A stretch of DNA of 60,000 nt from Cryptomeria japonica (lineage: Eukaryota > Streptophyta > Pinopsida > Cupressales > Cupressaceae): NCBI RefSeq assembly GCF_030272615.1, contig NC_081407.1:103091897-103151896 (forward strand). The letters are read 5' to 3'. A model generated the notes under the pieces. The model made no database searches and was not told the DNA's origin. It saw nothing but the letters and a program-made list of their open reading frames with translations. The position numbers and the translations under genes are program-made. This document shows positions 11,348-21,877 of this stretch, piece by piece (position 1 is the first letter of the stretch; each line of letters opens with the position of its first letter).

Positions 11348-12192
11348 GCACTAGAGGGAAATTTTGAATTTTGAATTTGAATTTTGAATGTTGGCAACAA
11401 AGTTTACAAAATTGAATAATGCAAAAATCCAAGAAAATTATGATTAGACAATTTGAACTTTGTAGAAAGAAGAAATGACACAATTTTTGAGAAAATCTAT
11501 AATGAATAAAAAGAAATTAGAATTTTAAAATTAGGGCCAATGGGATACCACTTAATTTCAAAATTAAAATTGACAAAATTAAGATTTTAAAATCAGGGCA
11601 GATTATAATTTTTTTTTTTCAATAAAAGTGGATTATTCCACTAAACTTTTTTTATTAATATTTTTTATTTTTTACACAGGATTCAAAGAGCATACCAGAG
11701 GAAAGAACCTTGGGAAGAAAACCTCCGGTCACAACTCATAAAATAAACCTATAGTATCTAATGGATCAATTTATACATCCCGCCCAAAACCACATACAAA
11801 ATGCAGGCACAACACATATAATATCAGTTTTGCATAGAGCCCATATGACAATTTGCAAAAAAAAACCATCGGATGATTTTCAAATGTAAACTCCATAACT
11901 GCTATCAATGGAAGAAGACAAAATTTTCCAAAGCCCTGTGCCAAATCCCATGAGCCAAAAACCTTCCTGCCAAAAAAGAAAGTATCAAAAAACCTTTGGA
12001 AAAACATTATTATATCAAATACCATGACCTCGAACTCTTCTCTAGACAACAAACATGAATACTTGAAATGAAAGGAGAAAGCGTGAATAATTATCATCAT
12101 AAAATTTTACATCGACGTTACTCAAGAAAATCATATGACTATTGCTGCAAACCTTCCCATACCCTAGAAGGAATTTCCTCAAAACCCACCTC

Positions 12193-12534
12193 TCACTGAT
12201 TAGCATTGCTATCAATGGCTAAATTTGCCAAATAATCTGCAATCTTATTAACTTCTCTGTAACAATGGGATACTAAGAAAGATTCAAACAATTCTAATTT
12301 TTGTAAAATGGGATCAAGTATATACTGCAAATTCCAACAATTCGATTTATTTTTCATAACACATTGAATAATCACCATAGAATCACCTTCAATTATTAAG
12401 TCCTTAATTCCCAAAGAGATTGCCATATCCAATCCAAAAGACAAAGCATGAAATTCTGCATAATTGTTAGTTTTAAAACCAATAGCATGACACTTAGCTC
12501 GAATAAAATTTGCATTGTGATCATAAATTACCAT
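12193..12534 (-). pseudogene. LINE G RNase H-like domain (ORF2 C-terminus)
   Basis: The frame reads NNYAEFHALSFGLDMAISLG, then IIEGDSMVIIQCVM and REVNKIADYLANLA. This is the plant LINE RNase H (RVT_3) pattern, with the acidic residues of the AE-F-A, E-GDS and AD-LA blocks visible. In the family it removes RNA from the RNA/DNA hybrid during target-primed reverse transcription. It follows the zf-RVT part in LINE order and is separated from it by a short decayed link (12535-12653). The first catalytic Asp block is degenerate (VIYDHNANF). Confidence 0.78.
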
Positions 12535-12653
12535 GCCTACCCCAGCCGGCCCAAGGTTACCATGAGAGGCCCCATCAAAATTTAGTTTAAAGTGCCCCTG
12601 CGGAGGAGGTTTCCATCTAGCAGAGCATCTCTTACCTATTGCATCATTCTTTT

Positions 12654-13440
12654 TTAAAATTGAACCATGAGAGGGTAAAACTGACAGCAGCTTCCAAACT
12701 CTAGTAACTCTACTATCCCAGTGTGAAAAAGAAGATTTTCCAAATTCTTATAAATAAATGACAAAGCAACCTCAGAGATTGAAGACTCAATTTTTAATAG
12801 AACCTCAGACACAGGAGACCTTGTTTTTTTAAATATCATGTTGTTTCTCTCTAGCCAAACATTCCAAATCACAATAGATGGAGATATGATCCAAAGGCAT
12901 GCATAAAAAGATGAGGCAAACATAAAGGGCGAAGATCTAAAATGGGAAATGAGATCCTTACCAATAACAAAGGATACATTTAACTTCTCAAACAACCACT
13001 GCCAACATTCATAAGCATAATCACAATGTAGGAAGATGTGTGAAGAAGATTCCAAATTTTTGTTACAAAGGACACAAGGGAACACAACAGTAATACCAAG
13101 CTTGTCTAGTCTCATACCTGTAAGGACTCTAACCTGAACTGCCAACCAAGCAAAGGCTCTAGCTTTGGGAAGACAAGCCGAATGCCAAAACAACTTATAA
13201 GGCCAAGAAGATAAATCTTTAGCAACCATAAGAGAGTTGTAACCATCTTTAACAGTGTATTTACCAAAAATATTCTTTGTCCAAATAAGTTCATCCTCAG
13301 AATCAGAAAGAAATACAATTCTATCCCCCAAAATATTTTCAAAATCTAATTTCATGCTTTGATCAACATCTAAGAAATCAATTGACTTCCATCTAATTAA
13401 CAACCTAATTTTAAATGTTTCCTTGAAGGTTATGATGTTG
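12654..13440 (-). pseudogene. LINE G ORF2 fragment with zf-RVT zinc-binding region
   Basis: A roughly 250-codon minus frame reads IWTKNIFGKYTVKDGYNSL, then KLFWHSACLPKARAFAWLA, then FPCVLCNKNLESSSHIFLHCDYAYECW. That is the zf-RVT signature found between reverse transcriptase and RNase H in plant LINEs, with the C-X2-C and H-X3-H/C ligands in place. It begins in mid-ORF because of the 5' truncation. No reverse transcriptase motif lies upstream. Confidence 0.78.
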
Positions 13441-13450
13441 AAATTGGGAA

Positions 13451-14282
13451 GTATTTTTTATTTTAGAGGGATCAAAATTGGACAAAATTAACCAATTTTC
13501 TATATTTAAGCAATTAAATACTGTCATAGCAGTCTCTTGAAATTTTGAGAAAAAAGTCGAGGACCAGGTTGAAAGTGTACATGGTCCGCCCGACTTTTTT
13601 GAAAATTTCTAGGGATGAAAGCTACGATGATTTTAGAGCTAACCCCAAAAAACTAGTTAATTTTACGAACTTTAGATAAGCAAAATTAAGGTTTGAATGT
13701 CAAAATAGGACCTTATTAGGGTTTTGAAAAAGATGAGAAATTGAATTGCAAATTTGAAAAAGGTGAAACCTAATGGATAGGGGCACCTTGAATAATATCT
13801 AGAAAACTGAAATTGATTGAAATTTGCACAAAATCCAAGTAAATTTGAAAATTAGGGTTTTAGAGCCTAACCAATGAATTTTGAAAATTTGAATTTGAAA
13901 ATAGGAGGGAAATTGAAAAATTGAATTTTAGGCAAGAAGACAAGTCTGAAAATAGTCCTAAATCTGAAAATGTGAATCCAATTTTTGCACACGTTCAAGG
14001 TGATTTTTGAAAATTAGGGTTTTGACAATTAACCACTTAATTTTGTAAATTTGATTTGCAAATTGAACAAGACAATGAAGAAATTGAATTTGACAAGTAA
14101 TGTGATTTTCAAATCTAAGGCAATAGATAGCAATTTTTGCAAAACACAAGTTCAATTTCAATTTTAACAACTACGGTTTTGAGTGAATTAACCACTAAAC
14201 TTTACATGAAAATTAAACTTGTAAATGAAAAATATGCAGTATTTTTTAATGTAAAGCATGTAAGACATTGGGTTCACCAAAA
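13451..14282 (-). other. Element D leader, AT-rich, with an LTR-like segment
   Basis: No coding frame is supportable. The text is dominated by TTGAAAATTTGAATTTG-type low complexity. Between about 13556 and 13730 it is collinear with the end part of the B-family LTR (27885-28070): a gtgtac...ggtcc block, GATGATTTTAGAG, then AAAATAGGACC and TTAGGGTTTT. This suggests an old LTR fragment or a leader that shares ancestry with the LTR. Confidence 0.5.
14266..14282 (-). other. Element D putative primer-binding site
   Basis: On the minus strand, TTTTGGTGAACCCAATG directly follows the LTR. Element B has TTTTGGTGAACTCGACG at the same position. Agreement between two elements supports a primer site, but I cannot assign the tRNA with confidence. 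Confidence 0.5.
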
Positions 14283-15526
14283 TGTAATGTGGCAAAAAGT
14301 GATGAGAGGAGATCAAGTGGAAAGCTTTACCCTCCTCAAGAAAGGAGTGAAAGTTTCACAAAGTATTCCCTTCAACTTCTCACGCACATTACATTTAAAA
14401 GAGGGGGGTTGAATTCACTAGATCCAATCCCAATGGAAAGAGATTGATGCTAAGTAAATTGTAAGGAATTGACAATGAATTTGGAAAGTAAAGTAACCCT
14501 CTTTTAAAATAGACAAGTTGAATTAAGAGAATTGAGACTAAGTATGAAGATGACAAAGAAATGATTATATCTTGAGATAAAGATGTGGGATGAAGTTGTG
14601 CACCTGGAATTAGCAATAAGATGTCTAGACAAAGCTCCCCTGCAAATTTGACCAAAAGTTGTCAGGACCAGATTGAAAGTGTACTTGGTCCTCTGAAAAA
14701 TCCGCACACCAAAAAGGGTTTTTTTGTCTCTAAAAATGATTCTTAAACCTGCAATTACAGTTGCACACCTATAAGCTACACACAGAAAAGAGCAGAAATG
14801 TTGTTGGTATTGAAGGTTTGTCTTTAGGTCAAACCCTGGTTTGGAATTAGCCAAATTATGAAAGATACTTGCAAGTAAATGAAAGGAAATGTCTAAAGTA
14901 AAATTCACCTCAAGAGAGGATGCAATTGGAATAATGATAGAGTTATTTGAAAGGATATGTGGAATAGAATGTCTTGAATGTTGGTAGAGATCTCCTCTTC
15001 AATGGTTGAATCCTTGACTTGATTGCAACACCTAGCCTTGAAAGGAGACTTGAAATTCTCAATGCTTGAAGGGATGTTGGAATGCTTGAATGCTTGATGA
15101 CAATTCTTTTTAATTTTGCCTTATGATCGCTTATGCTTGGTTTCTCTTATTGAACTTATGCAAATAGGAGGGGAAATGCTCCTTATATACTTGCCAATTA
15201 GGGGTTTTTAACTAATTTTCTATCTTAGGCCGACATAGGAAAAAAAATTCCCACTCAAAATTGACAAGCCCAATGCAGGATTAGATCAAGGGAGGCCCAA
15301 AATAGGGCAGGGACAGTGGTGCCACACCCTGTCCTAGGGGGGTAGGGGCACCACACCCCTGTCCTACCCTAATTTAGGATAGGAGGTGACAAAAAGAAGT
15401 GTGGGGTGCAATTTTTAGGTATTTTGAGCATGTCTTGGGTCTCCAATCAGGCTTAGGGATTCATCCACCAATGCGAAGACACAAATGCGGTCAAAAATTG
15501 CTTGGTCAAAAATTTATGACGCTATA
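14283..15526 (-). repeat. Element D 5' LTR
   Basis: In the minus sense it starts TATAGCGTCATAAATT (TG decayed to TA) and ends ACATTACA. The start matches the B-family LTR (TGTAGCGTCATAAATT). Internal landmarks also match the B LTR in order: the GGCCGACA/T-AGG block near 15228, an aggaggggaaatgctcc block near 15168, and GGACCAG...GGTCC near 14663. The partner LTR is outside the window, so boundaries rest on this comparison and the adjacent primer site. Confidence 0.6.
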
Positions 15527-15910
15527 GTCGCTTAAATTTTATCTATATGTGTTATCTTCTTCTGAATGCAAAAAAAAAATTAGAAGAATCAAACCTGCAA
15601 CCATCACCAAATAAATCCAAAAGAATCAAACCTGCAACTATCATTTGTATTTTGTAACAACTAGATTACAAAGTATGATCTGTATTTTGTCTATACTTGA
15701 TTGATTACAAAGTAAAAACTATATTTTTTTAAAGGGAATAAAGAAAAATAGTGCAAATCCAACAAAATGAAGAGCAAACAAAAGTAATGTAAATGTCAAA
15801 AGGTATTGAAATTGCTTTTAGTCTATAACTATGGTGTCTATAGAACCTGAAACTTTGAATGATACCCAAAAATGTTTTATTGTTTTTTTAAGAGAGAAAT
15901 TAATATCTAC
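15527..15910. other. Spacer between elements D and A, unassigned
   Basis: AT-rich sequence without a coding frame. It has short internal direct repeats (AGAATCAAACCTGCAAC near 15583 and 15624; GATTACAAAGTA near 15664 and 15709). The last five bases, TCTAC, are the left target duplication of element A. Confidence 0.5.
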
Positions 15911-17145
15911 TGGTGAGCTAAAATAATAGCTCTTCTATTTCTATGACATAAGTTTTTCCTATGTTTTAAGTTGCATATTGGGACAATGCTTAAGTCATGT
16001 GATGTATTAGAGTTTTGATTATGTGCATTTTGAATGATAGCCAAACCCATTGAACCCTGTATTGTTCTGACTTAATATTCCTATAGCTATGCAGATTATT
16101 ATGGTAATATCATGTGTGGATGTATAAATGTTGTGATTAATGGAAATGGATATATATATGATTGTATGTTCTAACCTTTAATTCAGGAGTAAATAAGTTG
16201 TTGCAGAAGCGGTTGTATTAAGCCAAATTGAGAATCATGCCATGCAAATAGTTGGAGACATTTCAGGGCAGTTGAGCATTTAAAATAATGGAGAAGATGG
16301 TGTTAGAGTGAATTGGAAAAGGAATAGAAAATAGATACCAGGCTCATTTATGGTTGTCTCCAACAAGCATCAATCTAGTAACCACCGCCATGCTATATTA
16401 TTGGTTGTTGTTTAGTAAAATCCCATGTTCGTTGTGGATTAACTTCTCCTTGTTGTAATAAATGTTTCCACCTAATTTAATGGGCATAATCTAAGTTGTT
16501 GAAAGTTTGTTATAACTTTCTTATAAATAAAGACATGCACCTCTTCACAGAGGTTAGACAACATTTTCCAAAATTAGAAGCATTTCTCTTATCTCGTGCA
16601 TTGTATCAACTTTTGGAAATAATAAATAAAATCTATGTTATTTTAAGTATATAGAATCATTTTGAAGTCTGGATACACTCATCTAAGGGGGCCCACTTGC
16701 TGAGTACTCTTGTGTGATTGTTAGAGTAAGTTACCTTTTTTCTGCAATAGATGTTTTAGCAAATAACTGTTCTTGCAACCACTAGAACTAGATCTTGTGA
16801 CTGTTCTTGCAGCCAAAGAAGACAAAGTAACTCTTGTTTGTTAGCTCTAAACTTAGTTAACAAATATTTAGTTAAAATCTTTTGTTAATGTTAAGATTTC
16901 CTGTAGCAATTCAGTTGTCATATTTTTGCTTGCTTATTTTAGATAGGCTTAGTTACTACAGTAGTGTAGAATGACTCTCACCGGAACTTAGTTCATATAC
17001 AATGCAGGCCCATTTCAAGTAATGTGTCCCTGGGTTGACAAGTAAATGAACCTCGGTCATGAAAATTATAGCTACTCGAAATAGATTACCAATCTTTGAG
17101 TTGAGACTTTAAATCTAGTTATTATTCTTATTGGCTAGGCAAACA
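15911..17145 (+). repeat. Element A 5' LTR
   Basis: Matches 44499-45756 along its length; starts TGGTGAGCTAAAA and ends CAAACA. It contains a TATA box and a small hairpin (CCTCT-TCAC-AGAGG near 16540-16553). The 3' copy is longer partly because of a (TA)n expansion. Confidence 0.85.
16522..16529 (+). promoter_or_regulatory. TATA box in element A 5' LTR
   Basis: TATAAATA is followed about 20 bp later by the hairpin CCTCTTCACAGAGG and a TTAGACAAC region where transcription could start. The same arrangement is kept in the 3' LTR at 45133-45140. Assignment is by motif and conservation only. Confidence 0.55.
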
Positions 17146-17149
17146 TTTT

Positions 17150-17168
17150 TGGCGTCGTTGTCGGGGAT
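17150..17168 (+). other. Element A primer-binding site (tRNA-Asp type)
   Basis: TGGCGTCGTTGTCGGGGAT lies just after the LTR. It matches the plant tRNA-Asp complement used by Athila-type elements (TGGCGCCGTTGCCGGGGAT) except for two C-to-T changes. Confidence 0.75.
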
Positions 17169-17268
17169 GGTGTCAAACTAAGAACCTATCATAGTTATAA
17201 ATTTTTAAGTTTTCAGTATAGTTGGTTTTGATAGTTCAGTTTGTTTTAAGTAATTCTCATGAATCTGC

Positions 17269-18960
17269 ATGCATAGACAAATAAGAGATGATCAAGGTAG
17301 ATTTCTTCCTGACCATCTTGATCATACAAGACTCAATTTATATGAAGTACCAAATGTAAACCCTTTTGTTGCACTTTACCAAGCCCCAGATAATTTGAAC
17401 CTGCTTGCATTTGAACTTTCTGAGAACAACCTTCATTTCCTCTTTGGACCTCCTGAAGACGACTCTTGTCCAGTAACTTCTCCTCAAAGATCAATGCAAG
17501 GAAATCCACCCTCTGGTGGGAATAACCCACCTCCACCTACGAACCCAACATTTGAGTTCCCCATTTCTAATTTGCATGATAATGCTAACCTCAAGAACAT
17601 TCCAGCTTCTTCTCTTCCTAAATTTTATGTATTGGTGACAGAGGACACCGATACTTTCTTGTTTGAATTTGATCTCCTATGCAGGAGTTATAATTACACT
17701 ACAGACGCCCATAGACAAAATATTTCCTACCACTTTAAAAGAATCAGTTTTGAGATGGTTTATGAGTCTAGGGAGTAGTACAATCACTACATGGGATGAG
17801 ATGAAACAGTTGTTTCTTGTGAAATATAAAGATTATTATAGAGGGACTGGTTGCCATGGGGATGATATCTTTAGAATGACACAAAGGGAGGATGAGAGTC
17901 TAGAATATTATCTCGAGAGATTTCTATTCAATGTCAAGAAATTTAAGCATAGTACTTTAAATGAAGATTCTCTTAAGTTGATATTTCTGAGAGGGATCAG
18001 TGACGAATGCACAGATGCTTTAGACCTTATGGGAGGTGGTGATATAACTCAATCAACATGGAATGACATTAGCCAGATTTGTCAAAAATATTCCAAATCT
18101 TCTTCTAAGAAGAATAGGCATTTCAAGCTAGGAATGTCTTCATCAACATCTAGTAATGGAGTTTCACGAATGGAGCTTAGTCAACTTTTGAAAGATTTTA
18201 AAGAGGATATCATAAACAATATGGCTACTCAGTTAGACACACTTCAAGCTAAGAAGAAGCATGAGGAAGGTGATGCAATGCTCACAGAATTTTGTCCACA
18301 TTGTAGACAGAAGAAAAGACTGTAGATGTAAGATGGTTGCAAATCTTGAAGTTCATGATTTCAAGACAATACAAGGAGATGATGAACAAATCTCTTATGT
18401 TTCTCAAAGAAGGCCAAATTTTCCAAGACAAGGTATGCCTCCTGATCCACTTTCTTTTTCTAGTTATAGTGGAAATTCCTATGCACAAAATAATCAACAA
18501 CAACCTCCATATGCTCAAAATTTTGGAAATTATCAAAATTAGTATAACCCTCATGGCCAAGGGAAAAAGTTTTCCAATCAAAATCCACAGTGGCAGTAGC
18601 CACAAGAAAATTGGACTCAATCTCAGGGACCATGGTAACCATTCCAAGGGAATTAGCAACCTACTCCTCAATGGAGAGGAAATCACCAATGGTCAAGTAA
18701 GTCTTCTGGTTATCAGCAACCTCTACAACAGTCTTAGTGGCCTGCTATAATGCCCCCTCCTGCTACTAATACTATTCCACCTAAACCCACACAGCTGCTC
18801 ACTCAACCCATTCCAAATCCTAATATCAAGCCTTAGCAGCAACAACAAGTTTATTCAGTTAATCCTAATCAATACCCAACATATTATCTTTCTGTAAGTG
18901 ATATTCACCTTAGATCTAGGACAATTTTTCCTAACCCGTCCCCTTCAATTATAACTGAAG
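17269..18960 (+). pseudogene. Element A gag (frameshifted)
   Basis: The first frame (17269-17778) is the N-terminus, with a proline-rich hinge and ENNLHFLFGPPEDD. The gag core continues in another frame (17663-18325): LRWFMSLGSSTITTWDEMKQLF, then EYYLERFLFNVKKF. A one-base indel near 17705-17725 separates them. Near 18310 a second shift passes to the frame 18261-18542, which holds a Cys/His cluster (CPHCRQKK...C-C) and then a Q/N/P-rich tail with several stops to about 18960. Gag would assemble particles around element RNA. This last frame continues directly into the protease. Confidence 0.7.
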
Positions 18961-19037
18961 TACAAAAGGAAAAGGAAATATCTAGCCCAGCAACCTAAAT
19001 TCCCCAAAGCCAGCAAATACCCCCATTTCCTCAAAGG

Positions 19038-19790
19038 TTGAAAGCTAAAGAGATTCCTCAGCAAGAGGATATAAATTTTGATAGCATTGATCAGCTGAAA
19101 GACATATGTGTTAAGATTCCATTATTTCAGGCTATTAAGGATGTCCCTATATATGGTAAGGAAATTAAAGAGGCATGTTTAAGGAAACCTGGCAGGAAGA
19201 AAAAGGATCCGCAAATAGTGCATGTAATGGGTCAACTGGTTGATATTATGTTGGGAAAAGTTTCAATACCTAAATATTCTAACCCTGGTAGTCCTATTGT
19301 GAAAATAGTCATCAATGACACTCAGATAAATAACTCCTTAATAGATTTGGGAGCAGCCATCAATGTAATGACAAAGGACATTATGTACAAACTTAACATA
19401 ACCAGTCTTAGACCTACTCCTATGGTCCTGCATCTTGCTGACAATTCCACGGTTCGGCCTGATGGTATGATTGAATATAATGTCATTACTCTAGACTCCA
19501 AGGAATATTCGATAGATTTTACGATCTTGTCTCCTAAAGCTGCATTGGGGGGATATTTGGTCATCTTAGGGAGATCTTGGCTTGCTATAGCAGATGCATA
19601 TAGTGGATATCGATTAGGGGACATGACCATTTCTCATGGAAATACTACTAAAACTCTAGCTTTGTATTCACCTCCTCAGCCCCAACTTAATCAAGATCAA
19701 GTTGTTTGGCCTAACATGGAGGAAGAAGTAGAAGAGGAATTCAACTATGTCAGTCATCTTATGGTGATTAATAGAGAATCATTCATATGA
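19038..19790 (+). pseudogene. Element A aspartic protease region
   Basis: A 250-codon open frame in phase with the gag tail. The retropepsin core reads NNSLIDLGAAINVMTKDIMYKL (about 19330-19395), where Athila-type enzymes have LIDLGASINVM, and later GGYLVILGRSWLAIADAYSGYR (19552-19610), the conserved flap and ILGRPWL block. The D-L-G form of the active site is usual in this lineage. It would process the polyprotein. A stop at 19788 and decay to 20104 separate it from RT. Confidence 0.7.
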
Positions 19791-20104
19791 CTCCAGGATG
19801 ATAATTTTGTCCTTTCTAAAATCCTGGAAAATTAGTATAATCTAGAGCAGCAGTCACAAGAATTAACATCAAGTATTACAACATTGGATTTTCCTACAAC
19901 CACTGACATATTGCATAACCTTGTTGTCACAAGAAGTCTGCACTTCTTATCTTTCTAAAGCGATAGCTCAATCTTACTGTCAAGGTGGAAGTTGATCCAA
20001 ATAAATGTTTGAATATCAATAATCAACTCACATAAACTCAAAGGCTAATACTGGTTGAATTTCTCAAATGTCATCAACACACTTTTGCGTGGGATTACAA
20101 AGAT

Positions 20105-21110
20105 ATGAAAGCAATTGATCCCATGATTTGTGCATGTCATATTTATATCAAAGAAGACTATAGACCGCTTAGACAACCACAAAGGAGAATCAATCCTACA
20201 TTAAGGGAGATAGTTAAAGAGGGACTGCAAAAATTATTAAACATTGGATTTATATATCCTATATCAGATAGTCAGTGGGTGTCGCCTCTAGGTATAGTTC
20301 GAAAGAAAGGAGGTAAATAGTAGGTATGTGTAGATTACAGAGCTTTGAACTTAGCAACTAGGAAGGATCATTTTCTGTTACCATTTGTGGATCAAGTATT
20401 AGAATCCTTGGCAGGGAAGTGGTACTTTTCATTCTTGGATGGATTCAGTTGCTACAACCAGATTCAAATTGCTCCTGAGGATCAGGAAAATACTATATTT
20501 ACTTACCCTTGGGGAACGTATGCATATTTTGTTCTTCCCTTTGGGTTGTGTAATGCTCCAGCTACTTTTTAAAGAGCAGTCATAAGCATATTTTTAGATA
20601 TTTCCCAGGATAGCATGGAGATCTATACAGATGATTTTACCACTTATGGTTCATAATTTGAAGAGGCATTGGAGAATTTAAAGAAAGTTTTACAGAGGTG
20701 TGAAGATTACAATTTATCCTTGAACAATGAAAAATACTTTATGATGATGCAAGAAGGCATAGTTCTTTGTCATCATATCTCTATAATTGGAATACAGGTT
20801 AACCTAGCCAAAATTGAAGTCATTCAAAACCTTCTTGTTCCCAAAAAGAAAAAGGATATCTGAAGTTTTCTTGGTCATGCTGGATATTATCGAAAATTTA
20901 TTAAGGACTTTAGTAAAATTGTAGGACCTTTATATTGTCTTTTGACTAAAGATATGGAGTTTGATTGGACTCATGCATGCCATGAAGTTTTCTTGAAGCT
21001 CAAACATGCATTGACTCAAGAACCAATGCTCAAGGGTCGAACTGGTCGTTGCCTTTTCATATTCTTACAGATGCATCAGATTATGCTATAGGAACAGCTT
21101 TGGGATAGAA
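20105..21110 (+). pseudogene. Element A reverse transcriptase
   Basis: Blocks in order: YRPLRQPQRRINPTLREIVKEG and WVSPLGIVRKKGGK (20160-20318); a TAG in the next block; DHFLLPFVDQVLESLAGKWYFSFLDGFSCYNQI (to 20470) with the first catalytic Asp in FLDGFSCYNQI; YFVLPFGLCNAPATF (20525-20570) followed by a stop; then the active site YTDDF near 20622, whose usual Val is Thr. The connection part GHAGYYRKFIKDFSKI lies near 20875-20920. It would copy element RNA to DNA. At least four stops and a frame change make it non-functional. Confidence 0.75.
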
Positions 21111-21111
21111 G

Positions 21112-21877
21112 ATGGACAACTTAGAGAATGCAATTTACTTTATTAGCAAAAATATGCAGGGACCTGAGCTTAATTATACTGTCATAGAAAAGGAGATGTT
21201 GACAGCAATATATGCACTTAACCAATTCAAGCATTATATCATAAAATATAAAATATATGTGCATACTAATCATACAACAATCATATATCTCATGAACAAG
21301 CCTTCAATTACAGGAAGATTGGCTTTATGTTTACTATTGATGCAGGAATTTGATATTATAGTTGTTGATAAACCAAGTAAAACTAATGTAGTTGTAGATT
21401 ATTCTTCTAAGCTTCAATTGCAGGATGATCCTGAAGCTATAGATGATGCTTTCCTAGATGAACATTTATTATTGATAAAATCTCACACTCCCTGGTATGT
21501 TGATATTGCAAATTATTTGGTTGCTATTAAGACGCCTTCTCATTTTTCTCCTAAAGAAAGAAGGTTGCTAGTTGAGAAAAGATTTAATTTCTCTTGGATT
21601 GCTAATTGTTTATTTTATACTGGACCTGACCAAGTCTTAAGAAGGCATGTCAGAGAGGATGAAACATATGATATTCTTCATGCATGTCATGATGAGACAT
21701 GTGGAGGAGATTTTGTTGCTAAAAGAACAACACTTAAAATCCTTAACACATGGTATTATTAGCCAACTTTGTATAAAGATGTAGCTCAATATACTAGAAA
21801 ATGTGATAGATGCCAATGAATGGGTAGGCCTACTAGATCTAATGAAATTCCATTGTATCCTCAAATATCAGTTGCAC
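21112..21877 (+). pseudogene. Element A RNase H and integrase zinc-binding region
   Basis: The frame starts within RNase H (ENAIYFISKNMQGPELNYTVIEKEMLTAIYALNQFKHYI), the RNase H type that follows RT in Ty3/gypsy elements. It proceeds through the tether to an integrase N-terminal region: HACHDETCGGDFVAKRT, then KCDRCQ. The HHCC ligands are partly lost (second His replaced). The frame ends at 21877, where solo LTR C is inserted, in the reading QISVA; it resumes at 26280 with PFDKWGLDF. Confidence 0.72.
21873..21877 (+). repeat. Left target-site duplication of solo LTR C
   Basis: TGCAC here and at 26275-26279 exactly flank the insert. Keeping one copy joins the integrase frame of element A. Confidence 0.85.

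Larger units (their letters stand above)
11609..13450 (-). mobile_element. LINE G: 5'-truncated L1-type non-LTR retrotransposon
   Basis: A minus-strand LINE end lies in the leader of element D. The T-run at 11609-11619 is the poly(A) tail on the minus strand, preceded in LINE sense by a small 3' hairpin (GTGGATTATTCCAC near 11629-11642). The 3' untranslated part spans about 11620-12190, followed by the C-terminal RNase H domain and the zf-RVT region of ORF2. The 5' truncation point near 13440-13460 is approximate: further right, the sequence returns to element-leader text. I could not find a clean target duplication. Reverse transcriptase and endonuclease are missing, so the copy is dead on arrival, as most LINE copies are. 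Confidence 0.72.
1..15526 (-). mobile_element. Element D: Ty3/gypsy (Tat-like) LTR retrotransposon, minus strand, left end outside window
   Basis: Read on the minus strand from the 5' LTR at 14283-15526, the element shows a putative primer site, a long AT-rich leader, gag, protease and a proline-rich linker that runs off the left edge before reverse transcriptase. Its protease-flanking segment (LGYPWLSSMKAI, near 1020-1055) matches the equivalent part of element B (LGRPWIHSMQAI, near 37885-37925), and the two LTRs share their 5' terminus. I therefore place D in the same Tat-like group. It is interrupted by element E (3206-11178) and LINE G (about 11609-13450). A matching target duplication cannot be checked because the left LTR is absent; the bases right of the LTR are GTCGC. 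All reading frames are broken. Confidence 0.72.
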
